NCBI GenBank assembly: GCA_902362805.1
Contig: CABIXY010000002.1
Location: forward strand, 620,001 to 684,000
DNA length: 64,000 nucleotides
Reading direction: 5' to 3'
Source: Eubacteriaceae bacterium
GTDB taxonomy: Bacteria > Bacillota > Clostridia > Peptostreptococcales > Anaerovoracaceae
The notes below the pieces were generated by a model, which was not told the DNA's origin, searched no databases, and was given only the letters and a program-made list of their open reading frames with translations. Positions 50,246 to 58,988 of the stretch are shown here, piece after piece (position 1 is the stretch's first letter; each line of letters starts with the position of its first letter). A program made the translations under genes and the position numbers.

Positions 50246-51421
50246 TCACTTTACCCGGATCATTCCGCTCATCCCTTTATACTCGACGAGAAGCTTGTCA
50301 GTCCCTGCATAAGTCATTTCGTCAAAGTCGGGCTGAATCACCCAGTTCCCTTTCTTGTCAACGAGACCATAGTGTTTTCTATCGTAGACGATGGCTTTGC
50401 CATTTCGAAAATAACACTGGGCGTAATCATATTCGAAGTTCACATCCGAATCCCTGTTAAAAGCCTCAGCCAGTGTAAATGAAAAATGCACTTTCCCTGA
50501 TTGGTCGATGCAGCGAATGTGATTTTTTTCATATACCAGCGCCATGCCCTCAGCAAATTTACAGCCGAGAATCGCTTTTTCCGTAGTAAGGACAACTTTT
50601 CCATCGTGATTCATGTAGCCGTTTTCTATTTGATAATCCTCGTGCTCTTCCTCTGTTGCACCCACCAGTTTCTGAACATAACATAGTCCCTGGCCAAAAC
50701 AGCCGATCTGTCCATAGAGCTGGCCGCTATGCATAGAGCGAAAGTTCTTATCGAGGAGATACATAGGATCCACATTATCCCAGGCAAAGTCTGTTTTTGC
50801 TGCAATCATACCTCCCCCTGCATCGTGAAACATGTCATAAAGGTTTACGTCTCCTGTGATTTGACCGGTTTCCACGTTTATCACTGAGCGATGTTGATCC
50901 CTATAGAATAAAAAGTATTTACCGTCAATCTGCTCGAGATTGGATGCATCTTCTTCTGGCGTAAAGACAGTTCTGCCTTTGGTGTCTATGACAAAATACT
51001 CGGTTCCTTTCTTTGAAACCTTTGCATATCCACCGTCAAAGTCATAGGCCTCATCGAATTCCGCCCTAATGGCGACCTTGCCGTCAAGATGTTTGTAGCC
51101 CTGCTTTTTTCCTTTTGTAAACACGGTCAGGATATGGCTGTTTTTTATATCATCGGAGGATCGCGCCACTCGCTTGCCACTGCCGTCGATGAGGAAGTCT
51201 TCGTCACCTGTGTAGGCGATATATAGTTCCTGGTCAGCATCCAAGGCTTCGATACGATCGTATTGATTCAGTTGAATTATCCAGTCCAGGGAATGAAAAC
51301 TCTTTCGGTCTGTGAGAATGCGGTTGGTTATGCTGTAGAAAAATATGCCTGCCACAACAGATACACTCACTGCCAATACGACGACAAAGAGGATAAATAT
51401 TTTTGTCTTGCTTTTCTTCAT
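50246..51421 (-). CDS. Membrane-anchored WG-repeat protein
   Basis: 391 residues. A basic start and one membrane segment (about 8-29, IFILFVVVLAVSVSVVAGIFFY) place the rest outside the membrane. The extracytoplasmic part shows WG-type beta repeats: GYKHLDGKVAIRAEFDEAYDFDGGYAKV, GYMNHDGKVVL and YGLVDKKGNWVIQPDFDEM. These repeats are thought to form a solenoid or propeller for binding; no enzyme motif is seen. It starts an operon with the permease gene, behind a palindrome-covered promoter. AGAGAGGTAAG precedes the ATG. Confidence 0.82.
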   Translation of the reverse strand: MKKSKTKIFILFVVVLAVSVSVVAGIFFYSITNRILTDRKSFHSLDWIIQLNQYDRIEALDADQELYIAYTGDEDFLIDGSGKRVARSSDDIKNSHILTVFTKGKKQGYKHLDGKVAIRAEFDEAYDFDGGYAKVSKKGTEYFVIDTKGRTVFTPEEDASNLEQIDGKYFLFYRDQHRSVINVETGQITGDVNLYDMFHDAGGGMIAAKTDFAWDNVDPMYLLDKNFRSMHSGQLYGQIGCFGQGLCYVQKLVGATEEEHEDYQIENGYMNHDGKVVLTTEKAILGCKFAEGMALVYEKNHIRCIDQSGKVHFSFTLAEAFNRDSDVNFEYDYAQCYFRNGKAIVYDRKHYGLVDKKGNWVIQPDFDEMTYAGTDKLLVEYKGMSGMIRVK

Positions 51422-51446
51422 GGCTTACCTCTCTTTCAGGCACTCT

Positions 51447-51499
51447 GTATTATTGTATTATATATTTAATACAATAATACCTTTACAGCGATTTGTCAA
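51447..51499 (-). promoter_or_regulatory. Promoter with perfect 14-bp palindromic operator before the WG-repeat gene
   Basis: On the minus strand: TTGACA (51499-51494), a 17-base spacer and TATTGT (51476-51471). A perfect inverted repeat GTATTATTGTATTA (51480-51467 with 51460-51447), 6-base centre, covers the -10 region and the start. Its position suits a repressor site. It resembles GntR/YtrA-like operators in AT content and symmetry, but no regulator gene adjoins it. Confidence 0.65.
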
Positions 51500-51521
51500 T
51501 AGTTTTTAGAATTTTCCCATT

Positions 51522-51549
51522 AAAAAATCGCCCGCATGCAGGCGATTTT
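51522..51549 (-). terminator. Intrinsic terminator after the aminotransferase gene
   Basis: AAAATCGCC (51524-51532) pairs with GGCGATTTT (51541-51549) around an 8-base loop. Read on the minus strand, a run of six T residues follows. Confidence 0.88.
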
Positions 51550-51576
51550 CTATCGTACATCTATGTAACTTTTTAA

Positions 51577-52767
51577 TTATCTCTTGTTATAAGCTTCGAT
51601 TCCCAGTCTGATCAGCTCAACGCCTCTTCTCATGTCTTCTTTGTTGAGAACGTAGGCGATACGCATTTCGTCTTTACCGAGACCTGGTGTAGCGTAGAAA
51701 CCTTCAGCTGGTGCGAACATGACAGTTTCACCGTTATCATCGAACTCAGTCAGTAAGAACATCAGGAAATCCTCGATGTTATCTACTGGAAGTTTTGCAG
51801 TTAAGTAGAAAGATCCGCCAGGTTTCTGTCCTACAACGCCAGGAATCTTCATCAATTCCTCATAAACCACGTCTCTTCTTGCGCAGTACTCAGCTTTTAC
51901 TTCTTCGTAATATTCCTTCGGCAGTCTGAACAGAGCGGCAGCGCCTACCTGGTCAACTGTGGATACGCAGAGTCTTCCCTGTGCAATCTTCATGACGTTT
52001 GCGATAAAATCAGTGTTCTTGGAAATCAGGAATCCGATTCTAGCACCGCAGGCGGAGAATCTCTTGGATACAGAGTCGATGATGATCACTCTGTCTTCCA
52101 CTTCAGCAATCTGTCCGAAGGAAACAGCTTCTCTTCCGTCATAAGCGAATTCTCTGTAAACTTCGTCAGCGATGATCCAAAGATCGTGTTCCTTAGCGAT
52201 GTCGCCAATCAGTTTCATTTCTTCTTTTGTGAGTACCGTTCCTGTCGGGTTACCAGGATTGATGCAGCAGATCGCCTTTGTCTTTTCAGTGATCAACGGC
52301 TCAATCTGTTCTCTGGTTGCATAGTGATAACCTTCTTCTGCCTTTGTTGTGATAGGAACCACTTTTCCGCCAGCGGAAGTAGCAAAAGTATGATAGTTTG
52401 TGTAGAACGGTTCTGCAATCAGAACTTCGTCTCCTTCATTTAAGATGGAAAGGAAAGTCATAGTCAAGGCTTCGGAACCGCCTGTTGTTACGATCATGTT
52501 TTCTCTTCCGATGTTCATTCCATAAGTCTTGAAATAATCGGATACTGCGTCCTGCAAATCAGTGATTCCACCGGATTCTGCATAAGCGATTACTTTGTTC
52601 TCGTAGTTTCTGATAGCATCCATGAAGCATTCTGGCGTTTCCACGTCTGGCTGTCCAATGTTTAGGTGGTAAACTTTCTTACCAGCATCTTTTGCCTTCT
52701 GCGCAATCGGATTAAATTTTCTGATTGGTGAAAACTGCATAGCTTCTACTTTGTTTGATAATTTCAT
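51577..52767 (-). CDS. Class I/II pyridoxal-phosphate aminotransferase
   Basis: 396 residues from the ATG at 52767, after AAAGGAG. Type I fold: VYHLNIGQPDVETPECF, TTGGSEALTMTF, CCINPGNPTGTVLT, IIADEVYREFAYDG and the PLP lysine in IDSVSKRFSACGARIGFL. AQGRLCVSTVDQVGAAALF is in place of the usual aspartate aminotransferase loop. The C-terminal MFAPAEGFYATPGLGKDEMRIAYVL holds the substrate-binding Arg. It acts on an amino acid, probably aspartate or an aromatic one; specificity cannot be read. It follows tlyA by 28 bases and a terminator ends the long minus-strand run here. Confidence 0.92.
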   Translation of the reverse strand: MKLSNKVEAMQFSPIRKFNPIAQKAKDAGKKVYHLNIGQPDVETPECFMDAIRNYENKVIAYAESGGITDLQDAVSDYFKTYGMNIGRENMIVTTGGSEALTMTFLSILNEGDEVLIAEPFYTNYHTFATSAGGKVVPITTKAEEGYHYATREQIEPLITEKTKAICCINPGNPTGTVLTKEEMKLIGDIAKEHDLWIIADEVYREFAYDGREAVSFGQIAEVEDRVIIIDSVSKRFSACGARIGFLISKNTDFIANVMKIAQGRLCVSTVDQVGAAALFRLPKEYYEEVKAEYCARRDVVYEELMKIPGVVGQKPGGSFYLTAKLPVDNIEDFLMFLLTEFDDNGETVMFAPAEGFYATPGLGKDEMRIAYVLNKEDMRRGVELIRLGIEAYNKR

Positions 52768-52795
52768 TTCTCTTCGGTCTCCTTTAAACATAAAA

Positions 52796-53593
52796 TTATT
52801 CTAACTCTGCATGAGAGTTTGCAACGGTTTCCTGTATACAACATACATTATAACTCATTTTTTCCATTTTGGAAAGGGCTAAAAGGTATTCTATATTGCC
52901 TTTTGCACCAGTTACTGGAGAAAAGGTCAGTCCTTGTGGATATAGACCGTTTTCTCTAGCATATTCTATCACATTTTGAATTACTTCTTCGTGGACTTTT
53001 TGATCACGGACGATGCCTTTCTTGCCGACCTGTTCCCTGCCAGCTTCAAACTGAGGCTTTACAAGACAGACTATTTCGCCATCCGCAGCCAGCACTTTGG
53101 CAGCGACGGGGAATATCAGTTTTAATGAGATAAAAGATACATCGATGCTGATAAAGTCGATAGGTTCAGCGATGGAATCCGTGTTCAGATACCTGACGTT
53201 GCACTTTTCCATATTGATGACGCGTTCGTCAGTACGCAGTTTCCAGTCCAGCTGCCCGTATCCCACGTCTATGGCATACACTTTCGCGGCACCGTTTTGC
53301 AGCATGCAATCGGTGAAACCGCCAGTAGAAGCGCCAATATCCATACAGACCTTGTCCTGTAAATGCAAGTCAAATTCTTTCATGGACTTTTCTAACTTTA
53401 ATCCGCCGCGGCTCACGTAAGGACAGATGTTCTCTTTCACAAAAATTTCTGCCTCTGTATCAACCATGTTCCCTGCTTTGTCACTTTTTTGACCATCCAC
53501 GAAAACAATGCCAGCCATAATTGAGGCCTTTGCTCTTTCTCTAGATTGGTAGATTCCTTTTTTTACTAATAAAACGTCAAGCCTTTCTTTCAA
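52796..53593 (-). CDS. tlyA: TlyA family rRNA methyltransferase (YqxC type)
   Basis: About 265 residues. The start is uncertain: a TTG at 53593 gives MKERLDVLLVKKG, the usual family start, and a GTG at 53602 is the alternative; AAAGGA lies before both. It overlaps the dxs end. An N-terminal S4 RNA-binding domain (RERAKASIMAGIVFVDGQ) is joined to an FtsJ-like methyltransferase domain: CPYVSRGGLKLEKSMKEF, CMDIGASTGGFTDCMLQNGA (SAM loop) and FISIDVSFISLKLI, VKPQFEAGREQVGKKGIVRD. It methylates ribose in rRNA. The tail after ALSKMEKM is an extension. Confidence 0.9.
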   Translation of the reverse strand: MKERLDVLLVKKGIYQSRERAKASIMAGIVFVDGQKSDKAGNMVDTEAEIFVKENICPYVSRGGLKLEKSMKEFDLHLQDKVCMDIGASTGGFTDCMLQNGAAKVYAIDVGYGQLDWKLRTDERVINMEKCNVRYLNTDSIAEPIDFISIDVSFISLKLIFPVAAKVLAADGEIVCLVKPQFEAGREQVGKKGIVRDQKVHEEVIQNVIEYARENGLYPQGLTFSPVTGAKGNIEYLLALSKMEKMSYNVCCIQETVANSHAELE

Positions 53594-55424
53594 AGTGTTC
53601 ACAAATCCTTTCTGTAATGGAGTCTGCATCGAGGCCGTATTTTTTGTATAGACTGTCACAATCGCCGTGTTCGACAAATTGATCCGGCCAGCCAAAAGTC
53701 AGAACGTCCTGAACCTGCGATTCGACGATGAACTTATCGCCAAAACCACCAGCCAGCAGGCCATCTTCTATGGTAACAACCGGTTTTGTCTTTTCTGCAA
53801 GACAGGATAAATCAAGTGGCTTGATCGCTGCTGCCTCTACGACCCCAGCATCAATCCCCCGCCTTTTTAACTGCTCCCTCGTTTCAAGAGCAGTCTGCAG
53901 CATTTTACCGACTGCCCAGATATCCAAATCTTTACCTGTAAAGATCCGTTGGTTTTTGCCGTCAAATACCGGCGTGTCCTGTGGATTATAGGAGCAATCT
54001 CCTCGTGGATATCGGATGGCCACAGGATTGTCCAAGGTAAAGGCGTATCGAATCATAGCTGCCAGTTGGTTTCCATTTGAGGGCGCGAGAACAGTCATAT
54101 TCGGCATGGATGTCAGATATGCGATATCAAACAGCCCATGATGGGTTTCTCCGTCCGCACCGACGACGCCGGCTCTGTCAATGGCAAAGACAACGGGAAG
54201 ATTCTGGATACAGACATCTTCAATAATTTGATCGTAAGCTCTCTGCAAAAAAGAAGAGTAAATTGCGACGAGTGGTTTCATGCCTGATTTTGCCAAACCC
54301 GCAGCAAAAGTAACACCGTGGGCTTCTGCAATGCCTACGTCAAAAAACTGTCTTGGGTATTTTTTGGCAAAACCGCTGAGACCGGTAGCATCACACATAG
54401 CGGCAGAAATGGCTGTGATTTTTTTATTGTCTGCCGCCATAGCTTCTACTGTCGCACCTAGAACTTTAGAGTATGTCATGCCAGATGGCTTCAAAACTTT
54501 ACCCGTTTCTGGATTAAAGGGACTGATTCCATGAAACTTATTTGGATCAATTTCAGCTGTCCGGTAACCCCGGCCTTTCTTTGTCATAACATGAATAAAT
54601 ACCGGCCCGTTTACATGCTTTGCCAGTTCTAGAACCTCAATGGTCTCACGGATATTGTGACCGTTGATAGGTCCCAGATAAGTGAATCCCAGTTCCTCAA
54701 AGATAACACCGCCGGATAGGAGTGCATACTTGATTCTGTCTTTTGCATGGCCGATATTTGTAGAAAGGTCGTCTCCTATTACAGGGATGCGGTTTAACGC
54801 ACGTTTGATGGTTTTTTTTACACGGAGATAACCGTTAGATGTACGCAGTTTCGAAAGATGTTGAGATACACCGCCGATATTTCGCGATATGGACATACCA
54901 TTATCGTTGAGGATAACAATCATCTTTGATTTGGAGGCACCCACATTGTTGAGGCCTTCATAGGCCATGCCTCCTGTCAGAGAGCCATCCCCAATAATCG
55001 CGATGACTTCATTCTTGTCACCTTTCAGGTCTCGCGCGGCTGCCATCCCTGCTGCTGCTGAGATAGAATTACTGGAATGGCCGGTATCAAAAGCATCGTG
55101 AGGACTTTCCTTTCCCTTTGGGAAGCCGCTGATACCATTCATCTGTCTCAGTCCGTCAAACTCACCAGCGCGTCCTGTCAATATCTTGTGGACGTAGGAC
55201 TGATGCCCCACGTCCCATATCATCTTATCCTCAGGGCTGTTAAACACCTTGTGCAACGCGATTGTCAGTTCTACGACGCCCAAATTGGATGCCAGGTGTC
55301 CCCCCGTTTTCGATACTTTATCTATTAAAAAATCCCTAATTGCATATGACAACAGTTCCATCTCTTTTAAATCCATCGTCTTTAGATCACCTGGAAAGTC
55401 ATATTGCGTCAGTTCTTTACTCAT
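53577..55424 (-). CDS. dxs: 1-deoxy-D-xylulose-5-phosphate synthase Dxs
   Basis: 615 residues, the standard length. GGHLASNLGVVELTIALHKVF, WDVGHQSYVHKILTGR, the TPP motif AIIGDGSLTGGMAYEGLNN with NDNGMSIS, and the transketolase part FDVGIAEAHGVTFAAGLA and DRAGVVGADGETHHGLFD are all present. It condenses pyruvate and glyceraldehyde 3-phosphate, the first step of the MEP isoprenoid pathway. ispA lies directly upstream and overlaps it by 1 base; tlyA follows. xseAB-ispA-dxs-tlyA is the usual Firmicutes order. Confidence 0.97.
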   Translation of the reverse strand: MSKELTQYDFPGDLKTMDLKEMELLSYAIRDFLIDKVSKTGGHLASNLGVVELTIALHKVFNSPEDKMIWDVGHQSYVHKILTGRAGEFDGLRQMNGISGFPKGKESPHDAFDTGHSSNSISAAAGMAAARDLKGDKNEVIAIIGDGSLTGGMAYEGLNNVGASKSKMIVILNDNGMSISRNIGGVSQHLSKLRTSNGYLRVKKTIKRALNRIPVIGDDLSTNIGHAKDRIKYALLSGGVIFEELGFTYLGPINGHNIRETIEVLELAKHVNGPVFIHVMTKKGRGYRTAEIDPNKFHGISPFNPETGKVLKPSGMTYSKVLGATVEAMAADNKKITAISAAMCDATGLSGFAKKYPRQFFDVGIAEAHGVTFAAGLAKSGMKPLVAIYSSFLQRAYDQIIEDVCIQNLPVVFAIDRAGVVGADGETHHGLFDIAYLTSMPNMTVLAPSNGNQLAAMIRYAFTLDNPVAIRYPRGDCSYNPQDTPVFDGKNQRIFTGKDLDIWAVGKMLQTALETREQLKRRGIDAGVVEAAAIKPLDLSCLAEKTKPVVTIEDGLLAGGFGDKFIVESQVQDVLTFGWPDQFVEHGDCDSLYKKYGLDADSITERICEHFERKA

Positions 55425-56320
55425 TATTTTGTCCTCTTTGCCAGTTTCAGGACCAACTCCCTGAAAAACTCGGCGTTGTCGTAATATTTTTCGATGGCCT
55501 CTACAGCGTTCATCGTAAGTTCTTCCAGCTTTCTTTCTGATGCTTCCATCCCGTTGAGGGATACATAGGTCACTTTTTCATGTTCTGCGTCAGCACCAAT
55601 TTTCTTCCCTAGTTCTTTTTCATTGCCTTTGACGTCCAGGATATCATCTGTAATCTGATAAGCCAGACCCAGGTTCTCTGCGTAAACAGTCAGATCTTTC
55701 ATCATATCCTCGTCAGCACCGCCCAGGTAGAGTCCGGCGCGGACAGCTGCTACGATTAAGGCGCCAGTTTTATTCAAATGAATATACTCCAGCATTTCAT
55801 TGGAACACTGGGTATGTTCTGACTCGATATCTGAGACCTGGCCGGCTACCATGCCCCTCACTCCGGCGCCTTTGGCAATTGTATAGGCGGCGTTGATTCT
55901 TCTCTGTACTTCTTTGAGACAATCAAAGTATAGATACATGTCTTTGTTCATCAGTTCAAAAGCAGTGGTCAGAAGGCCATCACCTGCCAGTGTAGCGATA
56001 CCGTCACCAAAAACCTTGTGATTGGTCGGCATGCCTCTCCGCAGATCGTCATTATCCATGGAAGGCAGATCGTCGTGAATCAGTGAATATGTGTGAATGT
56101 ACTCTATAGCACAGGCATAGGCGAGTGCATCTTTTGCATCTCCGCCAGCAAATTCGCAGGCAGCTAGCAGAAGCACGGAACGCAGTCGTTTACCGCCCGC
56201 AGTCAATGAATATTTCATAGACTCATAGAGGGAGCTGCTTTTGGTATCGATATTAGGCATAAAGTCCATCAGATGTTCGTTTATCATATCTTTGTATTCA
56301 TCATAATTTTCTTTCATCAT
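55424..56320 (-). CDS. ispA: Farnesyl/geranylgeranyl diphosphate synthase IspA
   Basis: 298 residues. Trans-prenyl synthase with YSLTAGGKRLRSVLLLAACE, the first Asp-rich motif in YSLIHDDLPSMDNDDLRRG, NHKVFGDGIATLAGDGLLTTAFEL and the second in AYQITDDILDVKG. It builds C15 (possibly C20) prenyl diphosphate for quinone, undecaprenyl and other lipids. Chain length depends on residues before the first motif, which I do not interpret. GAGG lies 8 bases before the ATG, overlapping the xseB stop region. The gene runs directly into dxs. Confidence 0.95.
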   Translation of the reverse strand: MMKENYDEYKDMINEHLMDFMPNIDTKSSSLYESMKYSLTAGGKRLRSVLLLAACEFAGGDAKDALAYACAIEYIHTYSLIHDDLPSMDNDDLRRGMPTNHKVFGDGIATLAGDGLLTTAFELMNKDMYLYFDCLKEVQRRINAAYTIAKGAGVRGMVAGQVSDIESEHTQCSNEMLEYIHLNKTGALIVAAVRAGLYLGGADEDMMKDLTVYAENLGLAYQITDDILDVKGNEKELGKKIGADAEHEKVTYVSLNGMEASERKLEELTMNAVEAIEKYYDNAEFFRELVLKLAKRTK

Positions 56321-56323
56321 CGC

Positions 56324-56512
56324 TTATACCTCACCTTCAAATGTTTCAACTTTCTGCTTTGCAGTTTCTAGTATCTCATTACATATCTTGTAATATTTCA
56401 TGCCTTCTTCATAGCACTTGATTGCTCCCTCTAAATCCGTATCCTGTGATTTGATGGATTCTGACATTTTTTGGAGTTCACTTAGCGCCTTCTCAAAATT
56501 TCCTTTACTCAT
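56324..56512 (-). CDS. xseB: Exodeoxyribonuclease VII small subunit XseB
   Basis: 62 residues from the ATG at 56512, inside the end of xseA; three earlier codons are less likely. The typical pattern NFEKALSELQKMSESIKSQDTDLEGAIKCYEEGMKYYKICNE is a helical hairpin (the family motif is F-E-x-A-L-x-E-L-E-x-I-V). XseB coats the large subunit XseA and is needed for the single-strand exonuclease. It overlaps xseA by 8 bases. Confidence 0.94.
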   Translation of the reverse strand: MSKGNFEKALSELQKMSESIKSQDTDLEGAIKCYEEGMKYYKICNEILETAKQKVETFEGEV

Positions 56513-57653
56513 GACGTTCACTTCCTATCTCTGTGACTAAACATTTTGCAAAGCCGTCTTTCAGGCTTATCTTCAAGGTCTGCCCGCAGGCTAGATCCCC
56601 AGTGCTTGACACGACATGTCCGTTTTCGCAAGTGATTACAGAATAGCCGTTTTCAAGAATTTTTTTCGGATTATTCTCTTCTAATACCAGCCGATATCTT
56701 TCCAATTCATTTTGATGTCGGGAAATTAAGGTGTCGAGATGGCTGCGCATTTCGGAAGCCAAATTGTCGATTTTCAGCCTATTGTACATCAATTTGTTTG
56801 AAAGCTGCACATACAGATTTTCCTTCAAATCAAGCAGCTTCTCTTTTAATTGATCCGTGTCAGGAACTGCCAGCTGTGCAGCAGCTGTAGGTGTCTCAGC
56901 CCGCAGGTCCGCGACTAAATCGGCTATTGTAAAATCAATTTCGTGTCCGACTGCAGAGATAATGGGAATTTGTGACGCATAGATGCTTCGCGCGACGATT
57001 TCCTCATTAAAAGCCCATAAATCATCAGCTGATCCGCCGCCCCTTCCTACGATTAACGTATCGACGTCATTAAAATGCTCATTGACATAGTCAATCATGC
57101 CGGCGATATCTGCTGCAGCGGCCTCTCCTTGTACTAATACAGGAAACACGACAATGTCGACCAGGTTATTTCTAGATTTGAGAATTTTAAGAATGTCGCG
57201 CACGGCGGCTCCTGTATTCGAGGTGATGATGCCGACTTTATCCGGGAATTTTGGAATAGGCTTTTTATGAGCCTGGTCAAAAAGACCTTCGCTACTCAAT
57301 TTTTCTTTCATCTTTTCGAAGGCTATTGCAAGATTCCCGGCGCCGGATACCTCTACGTTTTTAACGTAAATGGAATAGGTGCCGTTTTTTTTAAACACAT
57401 TGACAGATCCCGTAAGAGTGACCTCCATGCCGTCGTCCAACTGATAGTGAAGGCGCATGGCATATTCTCTGGGTAGGAAGCAGTTGATTTTACTGGCTGC
57501 ATCGATGATAGAAAAGTAAACATGTCCGCTGGAATGATATTTCAGGTTGGAAATTTCACCTTTCACTACTACCGCTCCCAAGAGAGGATCTGTACTGATA
57601 ACCCGACCGATATATTCATTTAGTTGTGAAACCGAAACTGGTTTTAAGGCCAT
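56505..57653 (-). CDS. xseA: Exodeoxyribonuclease VII large subunit XseA
   Basis: 382 residues, a little shorter than the usual 400-450. The N-terminal OB-fold shows SVSQLNEYIGRVISTDPLLGAVVVKGEISN and GHVYFSIID. The catalytic core shows PDKVGIITSNTGAAVRDIL, VQGEAAAADIAGMIDY, DTLIVGRGGGSADDLWAFNEE, ISAVGHEIDFTIADLVADLRAETPTAAA. The C-terminal coiled-coil arm that binds XseB is present (about 255-345) but short, then GYSVITCENG. It digests single-stranded DNA in repair. Confidence 0.96.
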   Translation of the reverse strand: MALKPVSVSQLNEYIGRVISTDPLLGAVVVKGEISNLKYHSSGHVYFSIIDAASKINCFLPREYAMRLHYQLDDGMEVTLTGSVNVFKKNGTYSIYVKNVEVSGAGNLAIAFEKMKEKLSSEGLFDQAHKKPIPKFPDKVGIITSNTGAAVRDILKILKSRNNLVDIVVFPVLVQGEAAAADIAGMIDYVNEHFNDVDTLIVGRGGGSADDLWAFNEEIVARSIYASQIPIISAVGHEIDFTIADLVADLRAETPTAAAQLAVPDTDQLKEKLLDLKENLYVQLSNKLMYNRLKIDNLASEMRSHLDTLISRHQNELERYRLVLEENNPKKILENGYSVITCENGHVVSSTGDLACGQTLKISLKDGFAKCLVTEIGSERHE

Positions 57654-58585
57654 ATTTTTTTCCCTCCAAGTCGTGCGATTCCCACTGCATTGTCTGTGCT
57701 CAATGCAGGCTCTCCAAAGCAGATATTGAGCTGCGGCAGATCTGAACGCAACATCTTTCTGATATAAGTGCTTGCTGATACGCCGCCAGCAAAAAGAAAA
57801 TCGTTGATTCTATATTTTTTGTGGAGCTGCAAAATCATTTCTTCAATGGACTCTCCCAGACGCTGAAAAAGCATGGCAACAAGAACCGCATCGTTACACT
57901 CACCTATCATTCTCTGACATTTCGTTTCAATACCAGATAAATTGATATATCCGTCCGCACATTTGATTTTTGGTAAGAGGTTTTGTGTAGATGACTGGCA
58001 GCTGAGGGCTAATTCATCCAACTCTTGTCCACAGGGAAAAGCCGTGCCCAAAGCAACACCGACTCGGTCGAGAACCTGTCCAAATGCCAAATCCTTCGAT
58101 CCGCCGACAATATCAATTTTATTTTCTTCGACCAAAAGCGCCTCACTGGTACCGCCAGAAAAGTGGAAAGAAACAATTCTCTTCACATCCTTCAACGGGG
58201 AATCGTGCTTTACTGCTTCGATGTGACCCTCTTGATGAGAAAATGCAAGATAGGCGGTATCGAGAGCAGCGGCCAGCATTTTTCCTGCGGAAACACCAGC
58301 ATTAAAAACAGGCATGTAGGAACCTTCTACCGGCCGCGGTCTTGCAGAAGTGCAGACACAATCAACTTTGCCGCCTTCCTTGATCGATGCAAACGCCCTT
58401 TGTATTAGTGCAGGAAGATTATTTACATGCTGAAAAAGAGCGGCAGACTGTCTAAGCCCTCTCTCGCCCTTTTTTACATCCAGATATTTTTGGAGATTGC
58501 ATATGATATCACCTTCTGTATTGATAACTGCTACAGAAGTTTTGTAGTTGCTAGTATCGATGCCAAGAGAATAGTGGCTATCCAT
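57644..58585 (-). CDS. TsaD/Kae1-like ASKHA protein (paralog, not canonical TsaD)
   Basis: 313 residues from the ATG at 58585; a GTG three codons earlier is possible. The actin-like fold begins SLGIDTSNYKTSVAVINTEGDI. It then shows RPRPVEGSYMPVFNAGVSAGKMLA, the metal pair in AFSHQEGHIEAV (H-x-x-x-H as in TsaD), IVSFHFSGGTSEALLV, DRVGVALGTAFPCGQELDELA and a final FAGGVSASTYIRKML. It is related to the tRNA t6A enzyme TsaD but lacks its usual C-terminal spacing; genomes with this gene normally have a true tsaD elsewhere. It lies between nusB and xseA, a position otherwise often held by folD. Function unknown. Confidence 0.8.
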   Translation of the reverse strand: MDSHYSLGIDTSNYKTSVAVINTEGDIICNLQKYLDVKKGERGLRQSAALFQHVNNLPALIQRAFASIKEGGKVDCVCTSARPRPVEGSYMPVFNAGVSAGKMLAAALDTAYLAFSHQEGHIEAVKHDSPLKDVKRIVSFHFSGGTSEALLVEENKIDIVGGSKDLAFGQVLDRVGVALGTAFPCGQELDELALSCQSSTQNLLPKIKCADGYINLSGIETKCQRMIGECNDAVLVAMLFQRLGESIEEMILQLHKKYRINDFLFAGGVSASTYIRKMLRSDLPQLNICFGEPALSTDNAVGIARLGGKKIWP

Positions 58586-58988
58586 TTGCTTCACTGCTTT
58601 TTGCCGCGATTTTGCCTAAAATGGCGTTGACATATTTTGCTGAATCTTCTGTTCCGTAAGTCTTTGCTAAGTCGACTGCTTCATTGATAGATACGGCATT
58701 AGGTATGTCAGCAAAATACAGAATTTCGCACGCTGCCAACCTGATGATAGCCAAGTCAGTCTTCGGCATCCTGGATGCTTTCCAGTTTTTGCTGTATCTA
58801 TCAATCTCGTGATCCACTTCTTCTTTCTTGTTGCAGATCAGAGAGTACAGTTCGTGGCAATATTCTCTTTGTACTTTGAAATCTTTATCTTTAAAATATG
58901 TTACGCGGTGATTTACATCAAAATCTTCGCAGGCTTCCATCTGGAAAAAAACCTGCATCATAAATTCTCTTGCATCTGTTCTTGTCAT
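58578..58988 (-). CDS. nusB: Transcription antitermination factor NusB
   Basis: 136 residues. MTRTDAREFMMQVFFQMEA at the start and the C-terminal KTDLAIIRLAACEILYFADIPNAVSINEAVDLAKTYGTEDSAKYVNAILGKI are typical. NusB binds BoxA RNA with NusE (S10) in rRNA antitermination. It starts directly after the Asp23 gene stop and overlaps the TsaD-like gene by 8 bases. Confidence 0.96.
   Translation of the reverse strand: MTRTDAREFMMQVFFQMEACEDFDVNHRVTYFKDKDFKVQREYCHELYSLICNKKEEVDHEIDRYSKNWKASRMPKTDLAIIRLAACEILYFADIPNAVSINEAVDLAKTYGTEDSAKYVNAILGKIAAKSSEANG

Noticed and set aside
57644..58585. Canonical tsaD
   Set aside because: The metal motif is kept, but the remaining signatures and length (313 against about 335-340) differ; its operon position matches a known-type paralog rather than tsaD.
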